Positions 21,501 to 30,080 of a stretch of 64,000 nucleotides of DNA are shown piece by piece; within the stretch, counting starts at the first letter, position 1, and every line of letters begins with the position of its first letter. The stretch is taken from positions 904,501 to 968,500 of the forward strand of contig JAEMWC010000099.1 of NCBI GenBank assembly GCA_016490735.1. Direction: 5' to 3'. The translations under genes were made by a program, and so were the position numbers. The notes beneath the pieces were generated by a model. The model was not told the DNA's origin. It saw nothing but the letters and a program-made list of their open reading frames with translations, and did not search any database. The DNA is from Pachyseris speciosa. Its lineage: Eukaryota; Cnidaria; Anthozoa; Scleractinia; Pachyseridae.

Positions 21501-23644
21501 TGAGTCGCCGCGTTCAGAACTTGGAGAACAGAGCTTTCTACTAGGTTTTTCTGGCTGAAAACTAAAAATTCGGCGCGACGTCCGGTTACTTGTACCTTGA
21601 AATACAAGACGTGTTGACTTCACATGAGTTAAGTTCGCAAGAAAAGAAAAAAAGTTCATCCGTCAGCCGTCCTTTATTTCAAACTTTTCCAGTTTGTAAA
21701 CACATACTGCAACGACAGGACTCGTTAGTGAGAATGCAACTAGATTAAGCCAAACATAAGTAGGAGAATTTATTGAAAAGTGACTAAGTCTAATATTTCT
21801 TACAGGAGGATGCTGCGAAGCAATCTTTGTGTGAGTCGTTGCAGAACAAGCTCTTCGCCGTGCAGTCTCCGTTAACGGTTTGTGTTGCAAATTTTAATCA
21901 GTTATTTTATTTGCGTTCGCCTCTTTTCGTCCTTAGGTTGAATTACGAATCAGTTGTCTTTTGTTGGTTTTGCTGTTGCGTATTTCAATTGAGTGTCGAA
22001 AGTAATTATGGTTTCGCTTTGGTTTTGCATTGCTTCGCTTTGTGATTGACCAGGAAAACTCGGGCCACGTTCTCAACCAATGAGAAGCAAAACCAAACCC
22101 AATCGTGATTTGCACACGCGCATTTTCCCGCGCTTTACGCCGGCTACATGTAATTGCTTTGTATTCTGATTGGCTCATTGCACTGCTTACTTCTGTTGTG
22201 ATTGGTCAGAGTAATTGTTTTGGTTTTGGTTTTACGACACTCAATTGAAAAGCACTCTATTGTTTTGATTGCTTTTGTTTCCCAAATTCGTTTTTCAGTG
22301 ACAGTAAATAGTAACAGTAATTTATTTACCCACGTTAACGTGCTCGTTCATTAATTTTGAGTAGCTGAGCTTGACACAAAACTGTTAGAACCCAGTTATA
22401 ATCATTGAAACCTTCTCGTTACGTGATGTCGTTCGTGAAGTGTTCCTGCTTCCGTGATGGCTACCTGTACTAATCACGATGTTCTTCCCGCTGTTCCTTT
22501 GCGTAGGTATCCTGTGGTGGAAGGCACAGGGCGAGGCGTGCAGCCCTTGGTGAAGTGGGTGTCAAGGTAGGAACGCAATAGTTCACGAGCTGAATTCTTC
22601 TGATAGGTTTCAATGCAAATAGCAAACACCGTGATCGGGAGAATTAAGACGTGACGATCAAACAATGTTACTTCAGAAAGAAAATTGTGATTTAATAATT
22701 TTCGTTGGGCTTTCGCAAATCCCGATTATTTCAACACTCTTTCAAGGTTGTTTTCGCCTTATTTGCGGCGAAGATCATTCAGACAGTATTTCTATGGCAA
22801 ACTAAAATTTATTCTCCCCTAGTGAAGCTTCAGCTCAAACCAGGAGCGCTGAAAACTGTGCTTACCTCTTCCAGATGCATGAATGAGGTTTTTGAAGAAA
22901 TTAGTGTCGTCGCAAATGCGCGACAGTGGAAATTGCGAATATGCAAATGGTCATCGCAGTTGTGAAATTAAAGCCTGAAAAAAAATTCAGAACAGGAAAA
23001 AAAATTCTGTACGGGAATCGAACTCACGACCTCTGCGATACCGGTGCAGTGCTCTACCAACTGAGCTAACAAGCCAACTGGGAGCTGGCCATTTTGTTGG
23101 TTCGTATTATACGTGAGTGATGAATATGTGAGAATGAATATATGATGCTCGTATGATGCAAACTCAACCTAAAAGGCAAAGAACTCAGCAGTTGTGTGAC
23201 ACGCTGACAAACGCTAGCGTTTTTCTATTTCATGACTGGTTCGAGAACACACTTTTGTTCTTTAGTTTTACATTTTGGTGGTTTTGAGAAAACTGGTAGG
23301 AAGTGAAAAACTGAAAATTAGTTTTCGATGTATAACCATGACGTGCGCCGTGTCATCAGTACAGAGAGCCAACTGGACAGTGGAAATAAAATGCCTCACG
23401 GCATACCACACTCAAATGTCTATTTTTCTTTGTTGTTTTTAAGGCTATCCAACCAGACCCGAGCAAGGCCAACCTGGGAGCAGAGTACTCCGAAGACTAT
23501 CCCATAATATTCAACATCTGGCTGTGGCTTGTGGTTATGTTGGCCTTGTCATTATATGTCGTTTGTCTGGTCATGTGGTACATGGACCCGGGGCGTGATA
23601 GCATCATTTATCGCATGACAAGGCAGCGAATCAAGGCAGATTGA
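543..23644 (+). CDS. ATP6AP2: ATP6AP2, (pro)renin receptor / V-ATPase accessory protein 2, 17 exons
   Basis: Exons: 543-594, 1020-1081, 6732-6863, 8182-8269, 10520-10569, 15303-15431, 15984-16112, 16592-16628, 18294-18376, 18483-18536, 19492-19563, 19769-19846, 19961-20031, 21137-21263, 21806-21877, 22507-22566, 23444-23644. All phases match and give 1,497 nt, about 498 aa. Residues 1-18 look like a signal peptide. The luminal region keeps family blocks (ELSWAGLLAGDVFRRP in exon 4, LYNGNILVEVL in exon 13). A furin-type site RHRARR ends near residue 423. One membrane helix spans about 453-476, followed by a tail with MDPGRDSIIYRMT and a basic C-terminus (RIKAD). ATP6AP2 is a type I membrane protein that helps assemble the vacuolar H+-ATPase and takes part in Wnt and renin signalling. 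The human protein is 350 aa; about 67 of the extra residues come from exons 14-15, just before the furin site. Identity is based on the remembered family sequence and is very likely. Confidence 0.93.
1559..1889. mobile_element. PIF/Harbinger-type MITE, copy 1
   Basis: A 331-bp element with inverted ends beginning TGCACATGTCATCGGCTTCC, flanked by TTA on both sides (1556-1558 and 1890-1892). The three-base TWA duplication is the hallmark of PIF/Harbinger. A second copy with the same ends lies at 30992-31320. No coding capacity is seen. It lies in ATP6AP2 intron 2. Confidence 0.8.
2930..4400. repeat. Old, degenerate minisatellite in ATP6AP2 intron 2
   Basis: Variants of a core like CTCTAAGRTGGACAC (R = A or G) recur roughly every 60-75 bases through about 1.4 kb (for example near 3240, 3337, 3615, 3972, 4030, 4065 and 4245). 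The copies have diverged strongly. The remainder of intron 2, from about 4400 to 5700, shows nothing I recognise. Confidence 0.4.
6044..6468. repeat. 52-bp tandem satellite, about 8 copies
   Basis: Head-to-tail copies of a 52-bp unit containing GATGAACTCATTTCACCCCG and CATGTAAACTCTACAGC, nearly identical from copy to copy. The sequence from 5740 on carries inverted, diverged versions of the same motif (GGATGAAAT / ATTTCATCCCG), so the array probably expanded from the end of a foldback element. It has no spacers and is not CRISPR-like. Confidence 0.85.
6476..6660. repeat. Triplet microsatellite (GTC/ATC/CTC) and poly-T
   Basis: Imperfect trinucleotide repeat of TCA/TCG/TCC type followed by a T tract, about 70 bases upstream of ATP6AP2 exon 3. 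Reading frames across it encode only Ser-rich or His-rich low-complexity peptides and are not genes. Confidence 0.85.
7973..8105. repeat. Palindromic TCGAG/CTCGA repeat
   Basis: About 130 bases built of ACTCG and CGAGT words arranged as two opposing arms around an AAGCTT centre near 8030, so a single strand could fold into a long hairpin. It lies in ATP6AP2 intron 3, about 80 bases before exon 4. Confidence 0.7.
8679..10343 (+). mobile_element. 1.66-kb repeat element R, copy A
   Basis: The reverse complement of this stretch recurs almost unchanged at 36244-37907. Both ends carry CCCGGG stem-loops: GGCTA...TAGCC then ACCCGGGC at one end, CCCGGGC...GCCCGGG at the other. Inside are a nested inverted repeat with C/G tracts (about 9238-9480), a direct duplication of about 128 bases (9738-9866 and 10078-10206), and a 19-base-stem hairpin (9937-10032). 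No protein is recognisable, so it is non-autonomous or an unknown class. Insertion boundaries come from copy B. Confidence 0.75.
9937..10032. repeat. Long-stem hairpin inside element R
   Basis: The arm starting GTAGTCTCTAATTTTTGGCG pairs with CGCCAAAATTAGAGACTAC at 10014-10032, leaving a GC-rich loop of about 57 bases. It is also present in copy B. Confidence 0.8.
10520..10569 (+). CDS. ATP6AP2: ATP6AP2 exon 5 with a GC donor
   Basis: This 50-nt exon follows a normal pyrimidine-AG acceptor and must end after GAG at 10569 for the phase to match exon 6. The next bases are GCAAGTA, so intron 5 uses a GC-AG boundary with an otherwise strong donor match. GC-AG introns are a small natural minority. 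This is also the intron that carries the Rep/Tc1 segment. Confidence 0.8.
10801..10950. repeat. 150-bp palindrome, left copy, bounding the Rep/Tc1 segment
   Basis: Perfect 12-base ends (ACAATCTTGGAC / GTCCAAGATTGT, counting the A of the flanking TA), then an imperfect full-length palindrome with C/G-tract arms, AATGATG/CATCATT and a GGCGCG...CGCGCC inner stem. It is preceded by TA (10799-10800) and followed by TC. By eye it is identical, base for base, to 14965-15114 and in the same orientation. Confidence 0.9.
11338..12785 (+). pseudogene. Broken Rep-like gene: HUH nickase plus SF3 helicase
   Basis: The first open block (11338-11952) shows rolling-circle nickase motifs: LITYSQ (motif I position), HYH (motif II) and YTTK (YxxK, motif III with the catalytic Tyr). 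The second block (11988-12425) leads to a Walker A GPANTGKT. After a further frame change, a Walker B-like VIFLNDF (about 12475-12500) and an SF3 motif C-like CTTKH follow. The gene is interrupted by at least three frame changes (about 11880-11945, 12412-12425 and just after 12660) and a stop near 12665, so it cannot make full-length protein. AATAAA at 12798 could be its old polyA signal. HUH plus SF3 is the replication protein layout of parvovirus-like and CRESS-like agents and of related transposons. The Walker A resembles the parvoviral type, while YxxK fits CRESS Reps. Lineage is unresolved. Confidence 0.8.
12786..13623. other. Stretch without a gene inside the Rep/Tc1 segment
   Basis: AT-rich sequence with many diverged AAACGATTTT/AAATCGT/AAACCGTC words at 13360-13590 (short direct and inverted copies) and a small CGCGCTACGCGCG palindrome near 13217. 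These may be remains of transposase-binding sites. No gene is seen. Confidence 0.4.
13624..14781 (-). CDS. Tc1/mariner-type DD34E transposase, open frame
   Basis: An uninterrupted 385-codon frame. The likelier start is the Met at 14703 (MPGRKRIPEE), giving 359 aa. Residues about 27-140 form a helix-turn-helix DNA-binding region (ALRCRISKTSVQRI). Catalytic residues are D184 (FYLDG), D283 (WLQDG) and E318 (PDLNPIEN), with exactly 34 residues between the last two, as in Tc1. The enzyme would cut and paste DNA at TA sites. The frame runs opposite to both the host gene and the Rep relic. I could not find convincing inverted ends immediately around it; the only clear palindromes are the 150-bp copies at 10801 and 14965. 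Confidence 0.88.
   Translation of the reverse strand: MNCYVTFGNSRGGDKEHCYYRKISFNMPGRKRIPEETKATIRALKSTTPLTLEEIALRCRISKTSVQRIASTEDKVRENRRTFCGRKKKLTPEQEALILRSLVELRDQEGSFSSRRLMERTGIHHVTDRTVRRLLNRNGYFFLQARKKGLMSQTDKDQRVEFARKMQAEYSPSVWTDSLAFYLDGVSFVYKTNPLDQARAPKGRVWRKRSEGLTQGCLAKGSKSGTGGKVAKFMVAISHGKGVLVCERYEKLDGCYFASFIDQHFNTMFERSCKGLSRLWLQDGDPSQNSKAAREAMARCHCELLKIPPRSPDLNPIENVFHIVSKKLAKDALERGITHESYEQFCERVQRTISGISQQLIDRTIQSMSSRVADIIGNSGERLKY
14965..15114. repeat. 150-bp palindrome, right copy
   Basis: Identical to 10801-10950 and in the same orientation. Flanked by TA on both sides (14963-14964 and 15115-15116), as expected for a Tc1/mariner-type insertion. The outer flanks of the pair (TA at 10799 and TA at 15115) would also fit a single 4,314-bp insertion at one TA. 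Confidence 0.9.
16672..17615. mobile_element. Mutator-like TIR element (Pack-MULE-like)
   Basis: A 944-bp element with inverted ends of about 80 bases starting TACCCTGCGAGCAGAGGCCC and a perfect 9-bp direct duplication TGTTGGGTC (16663-16671 and 17616-17624). A 9-bp duplication with long inverted ends fits Mutator-like elements; an unusual hAT cannot be excluded. It sits in ATP6AP2 intron 8, 43 bases after exon 8. The interior holds a reading frame that does not look like a transposase (see 16968). A related end (CCTCTGCTAGCAGGG) occurs near 41367-41383. Confidence 0.8.
16968..17219 (+). pseudogene. Captured Cys-rich reading frame inside the TIR element
   Basis: An 83-codon frame with paired cysteines (YVCTERC early, VCRPC later) and an acidic middle (LEEDFDLTF), then a basic Ser/Lys/Pro-rich continuation in another frame near 17224-17403. 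Two Cys pairs suggest a small zinc-binding fold of the ZAD type, perhaps a captured host exon. I do not recognise the exact family. No start context or transcription signals are evident. Confidence 0.35.
18660..18975. mobile_element. Foldback MITE in ATP6AP2 intron 10
   Basis: Two arms of about 120-130 bases pair along their length. Left-arm words TGTACAAAAAAATGAATATC, TTTCCCGG and ATTTGATGACGTGTAATGGT are mirrored by ACCATTACACGTCATCAAAT, CCGGGAAATTT and ATTTTTTGTACA. The centre lies near 18815. No coding capacity. Confidence 0.8.
20064..21010. repeat. 105-bp satellite with 211-bp higher-order period
   Basis: About nine head-to-tail monomers of about 105 bases (key words AAAGCTACTGAGCAGTACTT, TATGCTGTACAAGGTGG). 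Two monomer types alternate (GTGGATG versus GTTGTTG), and the 211-bp dimer at 20214-20424 repeats unchanged at 20425-20635. The repeated open frames across it arise from the tandem duplication and are not genes. It lies in ATP6AP2 intron 13. A single monomer recurs at 62145-62255. Confidence 0.9.
21137..22566 (+). CDS. ATP6AP2: ATP6AP2 exons 14-16: extra luminal segment and furin site
   Basis: Exons 21137-21263, 21806-21877 and 22507-22566 encode residues about 346-432. In vertebrate ATP6AP2 the conserved YGGN-VVEL block is followed within about 15-20 residues by the furin site. Here about 67 residues (exons 14-15) lie between them, and exon 16 supplies RHRARR followed by AALGEVG. The reading frame is open and all splice sites are usable, so this looks like genuine coding sequence rather than an intron-retention artefact. 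The function of the added segment is unknown. Confidence 0.8.
21983..22250. mobile_element. Short TIR element (MITE) in ATP6AP2 intron 15
   Basis: 268 bases bounded by TTTCAATTGAGTGTCG and its inverse CGACACTCAATTGAAA. The subterminal arms also pair loosely (GTAATTATGGTTT / TTTTGGTTTTGG). No clear target duplication was identified and it is not coding. Confidence 0.6.
22296..22350 (-). mobile_element. LINE 3'-end fragment
   Basis: GTAACAGTAATTTATTTACCCACGTTAACGTG with CAGTAA repeats matches the tail of the minus-strand LINE at about 52935-52985. It is therefore a severely 5'-truncated insertion of the same family. Confidence 0.5.
22973..23075 (-). mobile_element. tRNA-derived SINE (head region)
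   Basis: On the minus strand a tRNA-like head starts at 23075 (GGCTTGTTAGCTCAGTTGG), with an A box (TAGCTCAGTTGGTAGAGC) and a B box (GAGTTCGAATCC). It is followed by a CTGAATTTTTT/CAGGC-type tail. The anticodon loop lacks the invariant T33 and the 3' acceptor strand does not pair with GGCTTGT, so this is not a functional tRNA gene. SINEs of this layout are widespread in cnidarian genomes. It lies in ATP6AP2 intron 16; the 3' body may extend to about 22900. Confidence 0.75.
23444..23644 (+). CDS. ATP6AP2: ATP6AP2 terminal exon: membrane helix and cytosolic tail
   Basis: This exon encodes the best conserved part of the protein: the YSEDYPIIFN juxtamembrane stretch, a hydrophobic helix, then MDPGRDSIIYRMT and a basic end before the TGA at 23642-23644. 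The same layout defines ATP6AP2 orthologues, whose tail contains the signal used for endomembrane sorting. Confidence 0.9.
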   Translation, partial: AIQPDPSKANLGAEYSEDYPIIFNIWLWLVVMLALSLYVVCLVMWYMDPGRDSIIYRMTRQRIKAD

Positions 23645-24130
23645 CTCGCGGGGTTCAATCAAGGGATTGTCGATAATTATCGAGTTAAAACTGATTGATG
23701 TCTGCACTGAATGTAATGCACCTGTCAATGTTAAGCCGAGGGGTGGGGAGGGAGGGGGGGCAGGGCATAGCGCGGGGATGTGATTATGTTTGTTTTGCCG
23801 TGAGTAGGTCTTTTGATGAATCATTTTTTGAATATGTAACCAGTGAGATCTGCCCTCGGGCGTAGAATTGGACAACGCCAGTTTTTCCCCGCACACTAAC
23901 AGGTGAATTAGAATGAGCCGATAACGGTTAACTGTAAAGTTAAAATACATTTAGGTAAATTAAATTAGTGTATTTTAAATTTTGCCAATGAAATTCGCGA
24001 CAGGTTTATATTTACGGTTTTGTTAAATTTAGTGCTAAACTGTTTGTGGTGAATTGTTTGCTCTCGATGCATGGTGTATTTGGAACACGCAGTTCGTCTA
24101 GGATGTTAATGAGAGTGTAAAGGATTTCAT

Positions 24131-24136
24131 ATTAAA
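24131..24136 (+). terminator. Candidate ATP6AP2 polyadenylation signal
   Basis: ATTAAA, 487 bases after the stop codon, followed at once by a T/GT-rich stretch (24140-24195) typical of a downstream element. No AATAAA lies between it and the stop. Confidence 0.45.
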
Positions 24137-24199
24137 TTCACTTTTTGTTGCTTTGAGTTGTTGTTGTTATTGTTTTTGTTGTTGTATTGTTTATTGTGG

Positions 24200-26648
24200 A
24201 TGATTTCGTGCACTGCCTGACGGCCGCTGACTATTCACAGTCGAGACTTATGCGGTTTTCCTGCGGAAACAGCAGACGGACACTTTATTGAAGCAGCCTT
24301 GGAGTACACACACTTATCCCCCTCCAAAAACTCCCACCCCCCTCCCAATTCCTCGAGCACCAATGTCATTCGACCTTTTATGACCAAAAAATATCGCGCG
24401 CATTCTGCCCCGGCCGGTCAGGGCAAACAATCGCACTGGCGTAAAATCACGGCGAAATCGTGCATTGTGGTTATTTAGGTGGCGTTCTACATTGTACCGT
24501 TATGTAACTTACCAGTCTTTCCCGATAGCTTACAAGCAAGTGAGTGGCAAAGCTTTGACGGGTAATCTCGCTTGATATCTCGGGGCAGTATTTGGGATTA
24601 TTACAGCTACCTTCCACTAAAACAGTACTGTTTTGCGGTCTACTGTACTTGACATTATGGCAACCGTTTTCTAATTCGGCAGGGTAGGATGTAGGGGAGG
24701 GTTGCAGGCTTGCCCCCTGGTGTTGAAATAAAACATGGTGCCAGCCTTCCTAAGAAAAACCCTGGATCCGCCCGTGCTCGGCCTAGAGATTCATGGGAGG
24801 AGTTAAGCCTGGGACTAATGGATTAGAAGCCACCAAACATGGCCCTCTATTGGGAGCAACATCATCACGGCTTCGGCAAAACTGCTTTGTTTTCAGTTTT
24901 GGTAGACAATTATTAAAAACGGCGCGCTGTGTGCTCTCAGTTGCTACACTGCTGGTAGTCTCTTTCTTGAATGGAGAGTAAAAAGACGGAAGGCGGCAAC
25001 GGCTATGAGAACGCCTCGGAACAAAAGGTTTAGTAAACAAAAGACGATGACTTCGCACGTGCGTTATACAATTCGGGTACGTTTCTTTCCATGCATGCTC
25101 TACAAGCCGACTGGAAATAAACAAATTCAAGATTTTGAGAAGTCAAGTCTTCGCGTTGGTCGTCGTCGCTGCTTAAATTCTCTGTTCACGCGAGTCCAAG
25201 AAACTAAGCAAATTAGTCGCCAAGAATGCCCCTTCTTTCATTCTTCTTTCGTTGTTTTGGGCGCTTCCCTTCGTTCCCTCTCTCGAGAATCAGAGAAACA
25301 AGCTGCTTCATTGCTTACTTTCAAGCAGTCAAAGGTCCATTGTTCACTTACCTTTCTAAAGATTATCATTACTTTCTGGAGGTCGCCACTTTTCATATCT
25401 TGCTTCTTTTTCGTCTCAGCAATTCTGTAGCAACGTTGAGCCAAGAACTTTGACAGCGAGCTACAACGAGTCAAAGTTGACGTAACGATTCTATACAGTT
25501 CAAATAAGCCTTCCTCCTTACAGTTGGGCATGCTGGGAAACTTAGGGAGAGGCTCTCTCCAGGCTCTTATCAATCTTTTTCTCGCTCCAGACTCGCATGA
25601 AAACCACTGATTGGACCTGTTGTTGTATACACTATGGTTATTCGTGACACTCGTCCTGTAAATTCAACACATTTCCTGTGGTGGTAAAGAACGAAATATG
25701 CTAAACTTTAAGCTCGGTTAATGAAATAAAGGAGAAGAAATCGTTTCATCTTGGCTCAACATGAGAAAAAGCCTTCTTTCTTTCAAAATCAGGCCACGGT
25801 CGGTACAAAGAGTGAATTTATTAGGCTAATTTAGCAACAGAACGGGAACGTCATTTGAGGACGTGAGAGCGCGCGGAAAGGACTGAACACGACTTCCGGT
25901 GCTCAATTTGCTGCTCTGCCATTGGTCAAGTCGGTTTTTAGATCTGCTCGCGCCGTTGTCAAGAAGTCCGCGTTGTCTTTGCTAAATCAGCCTAATATCT
26001 TTACTAAGCGGCGTCTCAAAGACAGACGCAACGAACACATAAACGCCCAGTTGACAAAACTAACATTAATCCCAAAATACCACTGTTTCCAAACATTTTC
26101 TCTCTAATCCTAACCCGCTGCCACACTGATATGTAATTTATCCAACTTGAACTAATTCACTCCTCACGTGATTCAATCAGAAAAGCCAGAGAGTCTTTTT
26201 TGTATAGATTTCACTGGGACTTAACAACCCCATGGCCTAAACAGACGTGATTATTTGTAATCTCTAAGAGTTAATCTTGTTTATTATATTTGTATTTGAT
26301 TTCAATTTTTTTAAATTTTTTTTCATCATCTTGCAAACGCTATTTCCGCTACTCCTATATATTGCGACATCCTCCATAATATAATATTGTAATTTCTCTC
26401 TGAAATTGTATGATTTAGTAAAATCTTAACCCGAAGAAGGCAAGAAGCTTAGAAAGGCAATGGAGAAGGAGGGAAAAGGGAAAGGAGATTGGGGAGAGAA
26501 AAGAGGGAACGCCTGCCTGCTTTTAGAACCATAACGCCCACCGATTTTCTAATAGGCAGATCAGGAGCTCCTGGCAGATTTAGCAAATACAACGTGACAA
26601 CAGCGATGACGGCGCGTGCAGATGATATTCCGATTACGTCCACTGTCA
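24200..26648. other. Intergenic stretch, no gene seen
   Basis: I see no conserved protein, RNA or clear repeat boundary. Purine-rich sequence at 26440-26520 partly resembles the inverse of the pyrimidine-rich leader of Ly6 units 1 and 2. Short open frames here (for example 25005-25430) have no recognisable domain. Confidence 0.5.
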
Positions 26649-26653
26649 ATTAA

Positions 26654-26814
26654 TACACCATTTGCTAATGATCAGTTCCTGGTGAATTGTGGGTAGATCC
26701 AGTCCTTTGTGGGGGCAAACGGCCATTTTAAATTGTAATTTTGACCGTTTGCCCCCACAAAGGACTGGATCTACCCACAATTCACCAGGAACTGATAATT
26801 AGCAAAATGGTGTA
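26654..26814. mobile_element. piggyBac-type hairpin MITE upstream of the Ly6 array
   Basis: Nearly perfect palindrome with arms of about 70 bases starting TACACCATTTGCTAA and ending TTAGCAAAATGGTGTA, flanked by TTAA on both sides (26650-26653 and 26815-26818). A TTAA duplication is the piggyBac signature. Confidence 0.7.
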
Positions 26815-27505
26815 TTAAAACTTAACACTCACAATTCTCCTCTCCCCGAGTCCCCTCTCCCTTTCCCCTCCTCCCATCTGCTTTTACGACTGCAACGCAG
26901 GCTAGCGACTACCATAGTTACACAGACGCATTCTTATGGTGGGCTACATCACTGGCAACCAAATTGCCGTTAATTTTGCATTCTCTCTCGAAAAAACGTC
27001 TTTATCACTTTGAAATATGCGAAAAATTCTTTCGATCAACCAAATCACATCGACTTCAAACATGCACTGCATGGAAAAGAAGCGTTGTTTTCCAACGTAG
27101 ATCCAGTAGACGCCTCGAGTGTATTCGTGTCACCCGCCAGACGCCAGCAGGCGCGGAAAAGAAAAAACCTAATCGCCAGGTGTTTTCCTGTAAGTTTGCC
27201 TTGTATCTGACGCTCATAGCATTTCTGGAATCTTCGAATAAACATTTTCTTAAAAAAAAATAGGTAAATAAACAATCTATGCTTATACGACTTAAATTAG
27301 ATTAAACCCGAATAGCCCCACCACTATCAAGTGTGGTTGGCTAGAATTTTGTTATCTGTCTTGGCGGTAATCCGGCGGCGTCATAAAATACAGAGATAAA
27401 AATAGACAACTTCATTTTACTGTAAGTTGCAATTCATTTTTTTTCTGTTCTCGCTTGGATTGTTGCGGGCGGCTCTATATCATCCCACCAGAAACAGCCA
27501 GCTAT

Positions 27506-27560
27506 ATGGCCTCAGTATCAATTGCCAGATTGCTGATATTTGCGTCATGTCTGACTGCAG
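27506..27560 (+). pseudogene. Orphan exon 1 of a Ly6/uPAR gene
   Basis: Encodes the signal peptide MASVSIARLLIFASCLTA, identical to that of the unit 2 gene, and ends with a good GTATTG donor. No partner exon 2 exists in this unit. It could be dead, or it could splice over 6.5 kb to exon 2 at 34084, giving an alternative first exon for the next gene. Confidence 0.7.
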
Positions 27561-27837
27561 GTATTGTCTCCTTTTTTATCGCTTTTCTATGACTTGATTT
27601 CTGAGAAATGAACTACAAGTGAGACCGCAAAAATCGAACAATCGAAGCGATCGGAACGAAATTTACCGAATACTACGCGGCTTGTCATCGATAAACGAAA
27701 CAGCACAGCCTTACCAATCTTTTTTATTTACGCTCTAATACCTTTGAATGCAAGTGAAAGGATCTTTTCAGTCAAAGTGGAAAAAAACATTTTTTGTTTA
27801 ATACATTATGGTTTTGAAGTTAGCGAGCAGAGGCGAC

Positions 27838-30080
27838 CGGGAGAGTTGAAAACACTGACCCCCGCTCCGTGGACTACCCACTGACCCCAACTCCGTGGAC
27901 TACCCCACGGAGTACTCCACGGACTACCCTATGGACTACTCCGCGGACTACCCCTCTTATGGTAAAGCAAAAATTACTTTTAGGCTTAAAAAAAGATACA
28001 AAAGACGTACTTGCGTCAGTCGCCATCTTGGTTACTGGAATCCTGAATGGGGAATCCGGAATCCGGAATCCGGAATCCGGAATCCGGAATCGAGACTCAA
28101 CTGGAAGGAACAAACCAAGTTCCAGACTAAGACTCCACTCCTGTCACCTACCTACCCCTGTAAGACATCTACCGCCTTCTTCGGATCTTTTATTCCTCTT
28201 ATTAAATTCATGGATTATTTATTTTAGCGCTATTTCAAGTCTTTGTGCTCATGATGTTTTTAAAAATTATTGTTTCCATGCTCCGGAAATGACCCTCAGT
28301 TATCAAACTAACTGTTGATAACTGAATACAGTGGCGAACGCTATTAAAATCATGCTTCGGGTCCACATTTTGTGTCGCTAAAAGTAGTTGGTTGAATAGT
28401 TGACAACCTGTCAATCGCATATGAGCAGAAACGAATAAATTTACCTTAAAAAGCGAAACTAAGTATTCTTAATTGTTTTAATAACGAGCAACTTTTGAGA
28501 AACCTTTTGATCTTTGATCAACTTTTTGAAAACGACAAGCAATTTTCGAGCAACTTTTAGCAAAATCTCAAGTACCTTTTTGATCATGTACTGGCACTGA
28601 ACTTGTAGATGACCGTTCCGGTGGTACTCGATGTCCAAGATAAATCTCCCCATGAAGCTTTGTGCCCGTCATCATCATCATCATCCCCTTATTTCAATAA
28701 TTTAAAAATTACACTTTAGAGAAATACACAACCCGCATGTAGCAAAGCTAATCGAGGTGGGTTGTGTAACTTACGACCAAATTCGATCAAAACGCCACCA
28801 CTCGTATACATCTCTCGCTTCTAGCGGGCTTCGACAAAACAATGATCCCCCGTTTACTGATCCCCCACTGATCCCTTACTGGTGCCCCTACTGATCCCCC
28901 TTCTGATCCCCTATAAAATTCACTGGAAAAAGTTAAACAACAAAATAATAAACTATAAATTCTGGCTTACGTCAGAGTTCAAAGATGGTGGAAACTTGGT
29001 CCGATGGAGGACCTACTTTAGATAAACTCGTTTCACCGTCATTACAAGTACCCCAGCTCTCTTCTACGATAAACGAGCGCAAAATCAATTGAAGCATCAT
29101 CAAGCATGTTATCCGTGTCTACGAAAAGCCACGATAACGGCAACAACGAAGACAGAAAGAAACGAAAACAGTTCGACGATAAGCATACACGGAGCGACAC
29201 TGCAAAGATAAATAAAGCGACACTGTAAAGATAAATAAAGTTGTAGTTGTAGTAGTTGTAGTTGTTGATTGGATCGACTTCCGGTTTGTTATGTCGCTCG
29301 CTTGACGCTTGTGTTTATCTTCCAACCAAATTTTTCCTTGAACTTTATTCAGCCTCAAATCCTTTTTTTTTTTACTTTGTTGTTGTACTTTTTCCAGTGA
29401 ATTTTATAGGGGATCAGTAGGGGGATCAGTAGGGGGATCAGTAAGGGGATTAGTAGGGGATCAGTGGGGAATCAGTGTTTTGTCGAAGCCCCGCTCCTAG
29501 CTTGTTCGAAGTACGAGGATCCTTACTCATAAGGCAATCAACTTGCGAATGTTACAGAGAAAATTAAAAGTAAAAATTATAAACATCTTACTTTTATTTA
29601 CATTATTGTATAGCCAAACAACTTGCCTAGCAAGTGAATTACGTGTTTCATACAAGATGGTGCTAGCCGAGTTACCTACGGTATATACAAAACAGGAGCA
29701 TTTTGATGTCAACTTAGGAGATAGGCGAAACACAGTGACGGTAGTAGAGTTCGATCATTTGCAGAAACCTTTGGTTTCAAATATTGTCCTCAATCCGAGC
29801 TCTTTCTGATTTTCTAGATTCCGGAATCCCGAGTCCGGTTTCCGGATTCAATCTTTTAGGTAAACCCACCGAGTAAAATGGCGGTAACCAAGATGGCGAC
29901 TGACGCAAGTACGTCTCTTGTATCTTATTTTCAGCCTAAAAGTGATTTTTGTTTTACCATAAGAGGGGTAGTCCGCGGAGTAGTCCATAGGGTAGTCCGT
30001 GGAGTACTCCGTGGGGTAGTCCACGGAGTGGGGGTCAGTGGGTAGTCCACGGAGCGGGGGTCAGTGTTTTCAACTCTCCC
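27838..30080. mobile_element. 2.24-kb TIR element with 9-bp duplication
   Basis: Inverted ends of about 220 bases starting GGGAGAGTTGAAAACACTGA and rich in GTGGACTAC/GTAGTCCAC words. A 9-bp direct duplication GAGGCGACC flanks it (27829-27837 and 30081-30089). Units 2, 3 and 4 have the uninterrupted site, which proves the boundaries. Mutator-like by duplication length; no transposase is visible. A reading frame at 29543-29809 begins with a hydrophobic leader but is not recognised. Confidence 0.85.
28826..29491. mobile_element. Nested 666-bp TIR element
   Basis: Inverted ends start GGGCTTCGACAAAACA, followed by tandem GATCCCC words (GGGGATC at the other end) and then ATAAAATTCACTGG. The flanks CGCTTCTAGC (28816-28825) and CGCTCCTAGC (29492-29501) form a 9-10-bp duplication with one mismatch. 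It is inserted inside the 2.24-kb element. Confidence 0.75.

Noticed and set aside
23010..23075. Functional tRNA gene on the minus strand
   Set aside because: A and B boxes are present, but the acceptor strands do not pair, T33 is missing from the anticodon loop, and a SINE-type tail follows. Called as a tRNA-derived SINE instead.
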